A DNA stretch of 64,000 nt from Tridacna crocea. Taxonomy: Eukaryota; Mollusca; Bivalvia; Cardiida; Cardiidae. This document shows, one piece after another, positions 1 to 10,178 of this stretch. Position 1 is the first letter of the stretch; every line of letters begins with the position of its first letter. The stretch covers positions 5,407,501 to 5,471,500 of the forward strand of contig OX031060.1 of the NCBI GenBank assembly GCA_943736015.1, in the 5' to 3' direction. The notes under the pieces are model-generated. The model did no database searches. It had not been told where the DNA came from and saw nothing but the letters and a program-made list of their open reading frames with translations. Position numbers and translations under genes: made by a program.

Positions 1-22
1 ATATAATTGACTCCTGAACTAG

Positions 23-121
23 TATACATGTGATGGATGTAACATCCGCTGTGAAGAATGTCAGATTGATGTGGATGAGAAAGATGGAGGGTCTTGTCCT
101 GGAACATGTGGCCCCAGATAA
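23..121 (+). CDS. Last exon of a Cys-rich (secreted?) protein, 5' part outside window
   Basis: After a weak acceptor (AG at 21-22) an open frame runs to TAA at 119-121. It encodes about 32 residues with six cysteines spaced C-x2-C-x3-C-x2-C-x12-C-x3-C, an acidic middle (DVDEKDGG) and a short tail. Such cysteine density in a short terminal exon fits an extracellular Cys-rich peptide or the end of a larger extracellular protein. The upstream exons, signal peptide and promoter lie left of the window, so neither family nor start can be judged. It lies in a window with three other Cys-rich peptide genes, which raises its credibility. It could still be a chance frame. Confidence 0.4.
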   Translation, partial: YTCDGCNIRCEECQIDVDEKDGGSCPGTCGPR

Positions 122-1060
122 TTCATTTTCCAATTGTAGAGCAGTTTGGACAATAGCTGTATTAGGAACAACAAGAGTATTGCAAGGTGGTGGCTCATAA
201 CATGAAAGGTTATGACGGCTATTAATGTTAAAGTACCTCGTTGATCAGTGCATGGGACCAGACAAAATTATTTTCAACGTGTCCAGGACAAAACACATGA
301 CAGAAGAGCGAGACTTTAAGGGTGTCCCAAAATATATGTCCCAGTTTTAAAGCCCAATTCTGTTGGGGAAATTTTTTATATAACTGGTTAGCTCTTTGTA
401 TTATAATTAAAACGATTAAAATTTTGTTTGGACAAAGGTTTTAGGAACTATGATGCCTTCTATCCATCATGACACGTGCTCTATTTGTCAATTTATTTTC
501 TGCTGTATGCGTCTGACATGACATCAAAAATCGTTGACGACGTTTTGGTAGACCTACCCTATGTAATCTTCAGTACTTTCCTACAAATATATCTTTTCTA
601 GCTTGAACAGTTATGCTGATTTATAATTATACATCTTATCTTTGATGATTCCTCACAGAAAAATCGAACAGGTTCAAATTGGGCAATTTACTGTGTTATC
701 AGTGACAGCATCCTCCTTCCGAAACCATCAGTCAGACAGTTAAAAGCATCACTACTTGAAAGGCATGCTGCTTCATCCTTTTCAAATTCATCAATCATTC
801 AATGAGAAACATCTTTTTACAAGTTTAGGCCCAAACCTTTTCTTAACAAGATGACTGTTTGTAAAACAGCCATGCCCCTACTGCTGCATTGATACAGGAA
901 GTAGCACAGTTCATTAACTGATATCAAACCATGCATTCGACATTCGCTTTTTCCCAGTCTACTTCAATGCTTACTATTTCCCCGATAATACGCGAGTAAA
1001 ATGTTGGGGCCACATGTTGAACTATATATGATGATTTTTGAGACACTATTTTTTTTAAAA
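122..1060. other. No clear gene; AT-rich
   Basis: Mostly AT-rich sequence. A plus-strand frame at about 659-804 follows a CAG acceptor-like site (TTCCTCACAG) and encodes about 48 residues ending in TGA. It has a loose C..PKPS..LKASLLERH pattern that recalls hAT/BED transposase remnants, but this is too weak to call. Confidence 0.3.
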
Positions 1061-1064
1061 AATA

Positions 1065-1605
1065 GCACAAGTGGCGAAAAGCAGGTTGGGCCCTGAATCA
1101 TCTGGTGGTCACTGTGACCTTGACCTTTCACGGATTAACCTTTAAATCGATAGGGATCTTTTACATTCTAAGAAGTATATTTATGTATAGAATTTGCAGG
1201 ACATAGGTCAATTCTGAGTGCAAGGTTTGATTTTGGCCACTGTTACCTTGACCTTTGATGGAATCATCTCACAACCAAGCGGGATCATCTACACTCAGGA
1301 ACAAATGTCTGTGCCAAATTTGAAGAACCTATGTCAATTCTGTATCTAGTTATCATCTGGAAAATGTTTGGTATATATATCACCATGTTCGACAGTCAAT
1401 GTGACTTTGACCTTTGACCCACTGACCTCAAAATCAATAGGGATCATCTACACTCTGAGACAAATGTCTTATAAATTTGACGAACCTAGGTCAATCTTAA
1501 TTCTAGTTATTATCCAGAAAAGGTTTGGTCTATATACATGTATACCAATAGTGAAAAGTTTCGGTCCACGTCAGCCTGCAGGTGCGGACTGACCTGGGAC
1601 GATAA
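1065..1605 (+). repeat. Tandem ~160-bp repeats with GTGACCTTGACCTTT core
   Basis: At least three diverged units of about 150-165 bp. Each contains a GACCTTGACCTTT-like segment, then GGGATCATCTACACTC, then a AACCTAGGTCAATTCT-like segment. Known from family: molluscan Helentron/pearl-type elements carry such core repeats. No terminal hairpin or CTAG end is seen here, so this is a fragment of one. Confidence 0.6.
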
Positions 1606-1914
1606 TTTTCACAGAAACATTAACCCCCTTTTCACAAAGCATGATTCAAATATATTTTTCTTGAATGCTTTTACCTTTATGTCTCTTAAAAAATGAAGAA
1701 AATGAATATTTCAAAATATTCAGCTGTTGCACATCCGTACATCTTCATCAAATGATCGAGCCCCTTCCCCTCTTTAATTCCTCTCCTCACAGTCTCAAGT
1801 TTTTTTTTACCATGATTACAGAGACTTTTGAACATATCGTGGAAAAAAAAAAAGAAATACTGTTAACCAACATTTTCTTCCTTTTTCCCACAAGGTTTTC
1901 AACACCTTCTCAGA

Positions 1915-2404
1915 CTTACAAACATGAAAGTTTTCAATAAATGCAAAGCTGAAATACAGACCACATCTGGCGGGATTTGAATCTATTCGGACAGGAGCTT
2001 CGTTTTTTCAGGGTTTACAAGACCAAAACCACAACAAATGCAAAGCTGAAATACAGACCACATCTGCCGGGATTTGAATCTACTCGGACAGGAGCTTCGT
2101 TTTTTGGGGGTTTACAAAGCCCAACACCATAACAAATGCAAAGCTGAAATACAAATCACATCTGGCGGGATTTGAATCTATTCGGACAGGAGCTTCGTTT
2201 TTTTTGGGGTTTACAAGGCCAACACCACAACAAATGCAAAGCTGAAATACAGACCACATCTGGCGGGATTTGAATCTCTTCGGACAGGAGCTTCGTGTTT
2301 TCTAGGTTTACAAGACCAACATCATAATCACTAAGCCAAAGGGTATTTTTCCTATTGTATTTGTTAGGTAATGGTTGTTACGGGACGAATAATCTCCCGT
2401 AACA
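1915..2404 (-). repeat. TRIM LTR whose tRNA-like core is tandemly amplified (~96-bp units x4)
   Basis: The minus-strand LTR of the TRIM family described at 35440 ends here (CGTAACA at 2398-2404 is its TGTTACG start). The outer parts occur once. The central part, with the B-box complement GGGATTTGAATC, is repeated four times with a period of 96-97 bp (units near 1938, 2034, 2131 and 2227). A small satellite has therefore grown out of one LTR. Confidence 0.7.
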
Positions 2405-3042
2405 ACAGGCAGATACCCTCATTATGTATTCGGCAACCGGGTAAGCCTATCACCTTCAAACCTTTATTGAAACACCGTCACCTCCTTTTTTAACTCCTTA
2501 AAACACAATCAAATATGAGGAAATAACCTTTTGAAAAGCATATGGAAAAGTAAAAAGAATTGGCCGCCAGAATTCTCTCCTTTTCTTTAAAGTTTCCAAC
2601 ATCTTCATAGACAGTTTTCAATATTTCATCTTCATTTTATTTGTTATCTTTCATAGTCTTAATCGCAAGAATTTATCATACTTGAAAGAAACAAAATCCA
2701 TGGTTGGCAGCACCATTTGGGTTAGCCAATCAAAAGTTTTTCTTTCAAATTTGGAAAATCTTGGAGAATGCGACAAGGAATATTCTTAAGAATAATGGTT
2801 TAATACGAAGACAGATCTCCACGAGTATTTCTATATAAAAAGTCACAATTAGTGTAGTTATTGTTAGATATATTCTGATTTACAGGAACAAAAAATCACA
2901 GTAAATTACTAATGCCAATACAGTAGAAGTTCTCGAGGAGATAATGACAAACGTGTCCGATTTGTTTCTTCACAGCAGTTCGTAGCAACACTGTTTGTTA
3001 CCCGATATGTACGACCTCATCCACTCAGTACACTGGAAAATA
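2405..3042. repeat. Segmental duplication, partner at 23429-24083
   Basis: About 640 bp that aligns by eye along its whole length with 23429-24083, including the motifs CATGGTTGGCAGCACCATTT and CTTGAAAGAAACA. The adjoining TRIM LTR end (about 2300-2404 against 23307-23428) is shared too, so the LTR inserted before the duplication. The unit carries the second exon of a knottin-like gene, alive at the partner and broken here. Confidence 0.8.
2900..3032 (-). pseudogene. Dead copy of knottin-like exon 2
   Basis: This is the counterpart of exon 2 of gene C (23940-24071). The splice acceptor (TTTTCCAG) and the opening C-x-E-W-M are kept, as is the CC pair. The cysteine codon after the CC pair has become TGA, and one base is missing shortly after (AAATTCGG became AAATCGG). 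Two further cysteine codons are also changed. No matching signal-peptide exon was found upstream. It is a non-coding relic of a duplication. Confidence 0.65.
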
Positions 3043-3049
3043 ATAATCA

Positions 3050-3930
3050 AAAATTACTTTTGCCTCCTTGCCAAACTACACAATCAAAACTAAACGCAAC
3101 CCACTGACCTTTTTGCGGACAGATGACCTTGTTGGACAAGAAGAATGTGGGCTTGTAGCATTCTCTCTTTATTTTCATGCTGATTTTCATGAATCCAATG
3201 TTTAGTAATTTCGGGTTGGCTATTGACTCGGAAACCATTTGGCATTTGGCAATCACCTAGTGTTTAATATTTTTTGGCTAAAATAATAAAATCATTATGC
3301 ACTTGTGTTACAGCTCGGCATGGGGGAGCCCTTGGAATTACATTAGCAACGACAACAACAAATTCATTTAAATCTTTCATTCCATTTTGTCGGCAAAAAC
3401 TGCCGAATGAATGGATAACCAGATTTATTTTACAATTACAAACTTTTTGTCACCTAAAATGCTTCTTGAAAGATTTGATGGAAAAGTGTGATTCGTGTTT
3501 TTTAAGAGTCTTAATACTCTAATAACGGTGAGGCGACCCATGTCCGACCAAGAAATGTACGGTGAGTTTAAATGTGCCTATTACATCTGAGAGATTTTAT
3601 AAAAGTATCACTCAGGTATGCCGAATGATCATTTCATGACAAAAAAGAAAACAAACCCACAAAACTTTCCGAAAGTACCAATATTGACATACATGTACCT
3701 TTGTCAGAACGATAAACACGAGCATTCTGCGTTCTCTTCAATGCTTTCCTGTGTGAATTTTAAAAAGCTTTTTCTTCGTCTGAACTTACATGTTACATGC
3801 ACAATGCGTGTTTCTCTTCAATTTCAACATCATTTCAGTTATATCGCTGGGGCCAGTGCACTTTTCCATGTGAGGTATATCATCATCGAATTTAATCAAA
3901 AAGACAAGACGGACTTCTAGACCATGCTTT
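3050..3930. other. No clear gene
   Basis: Open frames occur on both strands (minus 3047-3256, plus 3274-3522 and 3618-3920). They have no convincing splice context, domain or signal peptide, and I see no repeat structure. Confidence 0.3.
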
Positions 3931-3934
3931 TTGC

Positions 3935-4040
3935 AGCCTCGTTTTCAAACATATACAAGGGACATCAATCTTCAAAAATGCATGTCGATGAGGTAATGAG
4001 TTGTCTTTCTTGAATATAGTCTCTATCATAAAACACTACA
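3935..4040 (-). repeat. LTR-like remnant, 3' side of decayed Gypsy
   Basis: About 100 bp (CTCGTTTTCAAAC...TACAAGGGACATCAATC...TTTCTTGAATATAGTCTC) recurs at 7308-7400. The pair brackets the decayed Gypsy pol/gag at 4390-7245 in the same orientation. That is the expected place for its LTRs, of which only these pieces remain similar. Confidence 0.5.
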
Positions 4041-4796
4041 ACTTCTCCCCTTTTCAAAACAAAAGTATAGACTGTTAAAAAAATAACTTTCGTTTTGAAG
4101 AATGACTTGTCTTTTCCTCGATTAACTAAAACTTAAGGAAATATTCATCCGAATCATAAATTACCACTATGTTAGAATGTTTAATCAGCATGCTACCAAA
4201 AAGGTAATTTACTCGTATGAGATAATTCCCCATGATAATTTTGCGGATTATCATGCATATCTTGCGAATAAAAGAATCTTGCAAAATAAACCAATAACAT
4301 CATACATAGTTAAGAAACATTTCTCTTTACAAGCTTAAGCTTTCAGAGTCTGTCTCTGCTTTTAAAATCTTAACCCATTTCAAATTATTGAAATCTTGCA
4401 GGTGCTTGTGTTACGCGAGACGACCTTCGTAAACCTTCACATTGTGTTCTTTCAACAACTTTCCAGGTGTTTTACGCACCAAATCGTTCTCTTTCAACAA
4501 TTTCTCTGGCGTTTGAGATTGAGACTAGTCAAAGAATGATCTGAAGTTGAACTTTCCTCATATTGCTCCATTCCAGTTGGTATATCAAATGTCTCCTCTC
4601 TTTCTATGAACTTCTTTAATGAGTCGAGTTTCGAATCTTTGTAACACCCTCTGGAGATTGAACGATAACTTAGTTTCCAGCCTTATCTACCAGTATATGT
4701 GGCTGGTGATGAAACGTTGTGGTAAGTTTGTCTTGTTTATCTTTTTTTATCAAAACCTCTTCTTAATAGCAAGATTCCTCTTCTCTGCTCTTTCTT

Positions 4797-5324
4797 TTAC
4801 TGTCTATAATTATGTTGTCTATTTTTCTCTTTTTGGTACATGTCTTTTTCTCTGACTTCTTTATCATTCAAAGTAAACAGAATTTCTGGCAACATCGTTC
4901 TTAATTTCCGATTAAATAGTCGTTCTGATGGACTTGCTCCTGTAGTATTGTGAGGTGTTGTTCTGTACGCTAGCAAGTATTTCATTATCTCATTTTTACA
5001 GTTCTTTCCTTCTGCCTGAGCTATCTTTAATCTTTTTAAAAGAGACATAATTTGGCGCTCAACTTCTCTATTTGCACTTTGAGACAGTGGCGTAGTACAT
5101 CTGTGAATGATATCATCTTCAAGGTACTTCTCAAATTCTTCTGTTATGAATTGTTGGCGATTATCACTTGTAATGCTATTTGGCAAACCATGCACTATGA
5201 ACATCTTTTCAAGACTGTCTATGATCTTCTCTGATGTAATTGTCCTTAAAATGTCTATCTCGTAGTATCTGCTATAGTAGTCCATGCATACAAATACATA
5301 ATCATCCGACGGTAATGGTACCAT
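4797..5324 (-). pseudogene. Gypsy integrase core fragment
   Basis: A 175-residue open frame with the DDE integrase core of Ty3/Gypsy: D of VCMDYYSRY near residue 15, the second D in SITSDNRQQF near residue 55, and the glutamate region NREVERQIMSLLKRL. It then reads into the usual YLLAYRTTPHNTTGASPSE segment. It catalyses strand transfer in live elements. Upstream zinc finger and downstream tail are separated by stops, so it is part of a dead copy. Confidence 0.8.
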
Positions 5325-5665
5325 TAAATCAATCGCTAGATCTTACCATGGTCCTGCTGGAAATTCTGTTGGCTTCAATGGTTCTGGTGCACATGGTGAT
5401 CCTACAAGTTGACAGCCATAGCAACTTGTAACATATTTCTCAACGTCAGAGTCCATCTTGGGCCTCCATACTTCTCAAATTCAATTTTATTTCCACTATT
5501 CCCAAATGACCTTCATGAGCTGAGTACATTTGGTTCTCAAACCTTTTGGGATAACTAAACGTGTTCCTCTCAGTATTAAGTGTCCAATTGTACTTAATTC
5601 ATATCTGACTGGCATATAAGCTGACGATTTTTCCCATCGATCTGTATGAATAGACCTATAAAGAT

Positions 5666-6422
5666 CTAACATCTCTTCATCACTCGACGAAAATTTGTGC
5701 TAGTTGACAATGCCGATGGCGTAGCATTTTCAGCAACAAACTTCACATAATCCATGTCATCTTCACTCGCATTCACTGTGACTCTTGACAGGAAATCGGC
5801 AATTTTGACAGTTTCTGACTTGTTCTTTACTTCGAATGAGTATTGTAATAACCCTAAAATCCATCTCTGTATTCTGGCTGGTGGTTTAGAGTTTGCTGAG
5901 TAAATCACCTCTAGTGGCTTGTGATCTGTAATTAATTCAAATATGGAAACATACAGACAGGTGTTAAACTTTTCGCAAGTCCACACTATTCCCAAAGCTT
6001 CTTTCTCAGCAATAGAATATCGTTTTTCAACATCTGTCAATGTTCTATTGGCATAACTTATGACCTTTTCTTTTCCATTGTTTTCCTGGACGAGAACCGC
6101 ACCAAGACCAGTATTACTCGCATATGTAATGAGTTTCGTCTTCCGGCCTGGCTTAAAAAATCCAAGTGTTTCTGCCTTCGACATCCTATCTTTCACAGTA
6201 TTCTTCCTGTTCTTTGCCCCAATGAAAAACTTCATTCTTCCTGGTTAATTTACGCAATTGTTCTGTCAAAGTGGCAACATTTCTGATATATCTGGAGCTA
6301 AAATTAACCAATCCAAGAAAGCTTCTAACTTCTGATGCGTTTTTCGGCTTCTCAGCATGAACAAGAGCCTTGACTCGTTCCTCAGTGGGGCCTATTCCTC
6401 TCCTTGAACTAACATGCCTCAT
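5666..6422 (-). pseudogene. Gypsy RT connection plus RNase H fragment
   Basis: Two overlapping frames cover it: connection domain (GLVNFSSRYIRN) at 6422-6190 and RNase H at 6235-5666. RNase H begins with YASNTGLGAVLVQ, where the usual catalytic aspartate of the DAS motif appears as N. It continues with E of AEKEALGIVW and D of ITDHKPLEV. A frameshift near 6190-6235 separates them. Confidence 0.75.
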
Positions 6423-7307
6423 AACTGTCTAGATTAAACTTTGATTTGTCTAAAGTGATGGTCAGACATCAGCTCCTCAGTGTATCCATACATTTTCTTA
6501 GTTTGGTATCTTGGTCCTGTTTATCCTTCTCATGTACAATTATGTCGTCTGCAATGTTCAAAATCCCTTCACACAAATGTAGAACCTGCGATATGATATG
6601 TTGAAACATTTATGGCGCAGAATTTACCCCAAAATTTAGCATCTTATACCTATATAGGCCTTTGTGAGTTATGAAGGTGTTAAATCATTTCCCTTCTCCA
6701 ACAGTTTCATTCTGAGTCTTTGCGAATAACACCTCTCAATTACCTGGTCTCGAATGGCTTCATCATCATTTGTAAATGAACAATGAACTGATTTACTTCT
6801 TAAGGTAAGACCTGTGTTATGGGAAACAGCCATTTCCACTAAAATATCATCATGCAAAATTAACTATAATTAAAAATGAGTATTATTGAACTACTTTCAC
6901 CTTTTCATTTTTTCCATTTTTTTCCTTCTTTGAATTATCATTTATAAATCTAAAACCGCTATATTCTCAATTGTAAAAGAGATAATAATTACCTACCTTT
7001 TTAGAAAACAAACAAAAGTATCAAAAAATAGTTTCAAGATAGACATAAACGGAATTGCTGATCCGTTAGAAATGTGCAAAAATATTATTTCTACATAAAT
7101 CCTTATTTATCCTTATTTAACAACCAATTAGAATTTCAATTTTTGCCAAATGTTCACCGGAAGTGCATTACACAGGTGTTACCTTAATGTAGTAATGAAC
7201 TGTTCAACAGTCTCGGATGCCTCTTGTGTCAACTGTCTAAACAAAAAACGTTTATAAGGGGTATTAGTGTTGGGGGTGAAATGTTTTTTCAGCGTCTTGA
7301 TACATTT

Positions 7308-7400
7308 TGGCCTCGTTTTCAAACTAACATATACAAGGGACATCAATCTTCTAAAATATATTTCAATGTCTGAGCTGTCTTTCTTGAATACAGTCTCTAT
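7308..7400 (-). repeat. LTR-like remnant, 5' side of decayed Gypsy
   Basis: Partner of 3935-4040. It lies just outside the gag fragment on the 5' side of the minus-strand element. Confidence 0.5.
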
Positions 7401-7784
7401 CTTTAAACACTAGGCCTTTTATTTTCAGTATTTTTCACCAATAGGCCTACCTCGCACAACATCCTTAACAAGTCACATGTATGCTGCTTATCCTCCTATG
7501 CATCTTTGAAACAATGTTCAGCGGATAAGAAAGAATTTTTAGATCCATTAACATTTGACATTGCCTGGCGTTAGTTCTCAAAATAAAATGCCGAGCTGGG
7601 TACTGTAACTGAGTTTTTAAATGCCATGTGCTTTGACGACTGAGCTGAAGCACTCGTGATCAACAATAAGTTGATTAAATGCCTTTAGGTACCTGGTTCA
7701 CCTTTCTTTGGTAATCTAGGGAGAATGATTCATGCAGTAGAAACACCTGGAAATAATTGAATATTACGAAAAGTAAGCCGGTGT

Positions 7785-7935
7785 AATGCAGAGAAATGAC
7801 CGTCCCCAACAAAATGACCTATGGGTCATTTCTCTTCGTAGAAGAATGAGCTGGGTCATTATTCTACGTAGAGAAATAACCTCAGGGTAATTATTGTACG
7901 TAAAGAAATGACCTCACAGGATTATTTCTTTTGTA
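7785..7935. repeat. Short array of ~37-bp palindromic units
   Basis: Four units in a row, each an imperfect palindrome of the form AGAAATGACC...GGGTCATTTCT, linked by TACGTAG/TACGTAA spacers. Units start near 7792, 7840, 7881 and 7910. Confidence 0.6.
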
Positions 7936-8044
7936 AGATGAATTATTTTTCAACTTCAGTGCGATTACAAAAAAAAAAAATAAATAAATCTGAGACAGAC
8001 AAGATCTAGATGATTTACAAGTATGCATTTGATAAGAAGATTTA

Positions 8045-8168
8045 TTCTGTGAAAGTGGCAAAAACTTGCTGTGTTGCTTGTGTTTAGGCTTTGCCTATAG
8101 TCATACTTATGTATTTTGGGCCGATGGCCTAGACCTACATGTACAATAAAGATTTTGAATTTGAATCA
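8045..8168 (+). repeat. Possible LINE/SINE 3' tail
   Basis: A GC-balanced stretch with the small hairpin GGGCCGATGGCC ends in AATAAAGATTTTGAATTTGAAT, the kind of tail seen at the 3' end of non-LTR retroposons. No upstream body is visible. Confidence 0.3.
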
Positions 8169-8838
8169 ACCCTGAAGAACAACTTTTCGGCATATCTCTA
8201 TACCATTGATGATGGAATCAGCCCAGTGGTGACGACTGGTTCCACATGGAGAAAATTCGATTGATTTAATACAGGAAGAATTCAACACATAGATGTACTA
8301 AATCTATAGGATTGAAATTAATTAGTATTATTTTTTGTTATAGTCTCTCAAAAGGTAGATGAAGATCTACAACATTTCTCACTTGTTCGGGTATCATGCC
8401 AAAAATAGGCTTCTGGAAAAAATATCAATCTTGTTAATTAATTTCAATGACGTACTCATGAAGAACGCAGTTCGACATTCTTGCTTTGACGTCATTTTTT
8501 TTCTGATGTTCGAGCCTGATCACGTTCGTCCGATTGCAGTTCGCCCTATTTCTGTTCGGTTTGATTTCTTCAACACTCTCACCAACGTCTTGTGTTCTTT
8601 TCACACTTAGTTAACAAGGCTCATGAAAAGGTTACATTCTTTAGTGGTTATTGAATTCAGAAAAAAATAAAATAATGAAAATATTGTTGATTTTCAGACA
8701 ACTGATATGATGACAAGGGATAGATAGTTGGGATTACATACATGTAGATGATTAGATAAAAGATATTTCAGAAATTTTGAAATATAGAAAGAGAGAGATT
8801 GCTTTTTGCATTATTTCGGTTGAAACAAGTCGCTTATT

Positions 8839-9670
8839 AGCTCTACCGGCTAAGAGCCAGCAGAACTTACGTCATGGTATGGTTTCCGTCGTCCGTCCGT
8901 CTCTCTGTCTGTCAGACCGCTTGTTAGTCTTTTTCTTGCTTACACGATAGTATGCATTGGTGGTCATATTTACGTGAAACTTGCACAGTTGGTTTATCTT
9001 ATCAAAAGCTTGAATCCCAATGCCTTTGAAAAAAAAATCCAACAAACAGTATGGAAAAAATACCCATTCCATTTCTTGTTTTCATGATAAAGTACGCATT
9101 GGTCATCAGATCTTAGTATCATCAACAGCTTGAATCCTATTAATTTTGAAAGGAAATCAAACCATCAGTATCGGAGAAGTAGCCATTTCAAGTTGAAAAT
9201 TTCCACTTCTTGTTTAGGCAATGAACTCCACAGTTTTGATCCGATTCTGTTGAAATTTATTTGATTTATCGAGGGATTGAACTGCATTAAAAGTGGAGAA
9301 AATCTAGTAATTCATTCAGAAAAAGCAGCCACTTGATGACTTCGTACTGTTTACCAAACAAATGCCATGTATCATTGGTCAGATTTGTTTCAAATTTGCT
9401 AGGATTGTTTAATACATGGCAAACTAAAACCCTATTAAATTGGGCTGGATTCCAAACAACTAGTTGAGAAATTGCACTGCCTTTTTTTTCAGCATCTGCT
9501 CAGTTCACCATGCCTACTCATGCTCTCTTAGTGGGTTCAAGCCCATTTGCAAGAACACCCCCACCCCTATTTTTTGTGTTTTTTCTTCTTGTATCATGAA
9601 TTCATAATGAATGCTAGCAAAAAATACTGCCAGTAGAGCCATAACAGGACCCCAAGGGCCTTTAATGGGA
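8839..9670 (+). mobile_element. Helentron-type (pearl/DINE-like) element, degraded
   Basis: It starts with the hairpin AGCTCTACCGGCTAAGAGCC and ACTTACGTCATGGTATGG, then CGTCCGTCCGTCTCTCTGTC. Core repeats of about 160 bp follow, recognisable by the recurring ...CAGTAT(C)GGA.AA.TAGCCATT segments near 9045 and 9165 and a weaker third near 9310. The exact 3' end is not seen. Confidence 0.5.
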
Positions 9671-10178
9671 TTAACGCATCAAATAGTGGATGTATGATTT
9701 TAATATGAGAGAAGAAGATTGATTGTGTGGTGTTTAACGCCGTTTTCAACATTGTTTCAATTACACCAGCAGTTTTAGAAGGGACTTGAATGTTTTCTGC
9801 AGAAATTTTTAATTTAAAACAGAGTAGAATTAGTCGTTTTGGTAGAGTTAAAGCATTAGATATCTACTTCCATCAAAAAATTGCTATCTGCACAGAGTCG
9901 TTGTTGTGCGGATTATGGTTGAATTTGTTTTGAGAAAAAGAAGTCTCTGGCCCTTTTGTAGGCTTTGCATATTTTCATATTATAAAAAAAATTACGCCTA
10001 TTTCATGTTTCGGTTTTTCGATTTCGGTTTAATTGCAAAACCTTGACGAAACAAACTGTGTATCAGAATAACTTCACAAGAAGAATGGATTTAGACAGCA
10101 AATTCTGTGGCAGTCTTTTTTTTAATCTGGCCACTATTGGAGAGGTCTCATGACTTCTCATGACCAATGATAACCTAC

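Larger units (their letters stand above)
4390..7245 (-). mobile_element. Decayed Ty3/Gypsy retrotransposon (gag, RT, RNase H, integrase)
   Basis: Reading on the minus strand: a gag piece at about 7245-7180 (RQLTQEASETVEQF), a gag piece at 6857-6670 (IRDQVIERC, LLEKGNDLT), then a deletion straight into RT. RT has the active-site box IADDIIV at about 6560, followed by the connection domain at 6422-6190 (SFLGLVNFSSRYI) and RNase H at 6235-5700 (YASNTGLGAVLVQ, ITDHKPLEVI, ARIQRWIL). Integrase core follows at 5324-4800 (HGLPNSITSDNRQQF), and a C-terminal RSSRVTQAPARFQ then stop lies near 4400. Stops and frameshifts break every domain and about 320 bp of foreign sequence splits gag (6860-7180). The order gag-RT-RH-IN is standard for Gypsy, unlike the element at 24739. 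Non-functional. Confidence 0.85.

Noticed and set aside
3618..3920. 100-codon frame
   Set aside because: No signal peptide, domain, splice context or biased composition; likely chance in AT-rich DNA.
7760..7935. CRISPR-like array
   Set aside because: Eukaryotic context, palindromic units without unique spacers of constant length.
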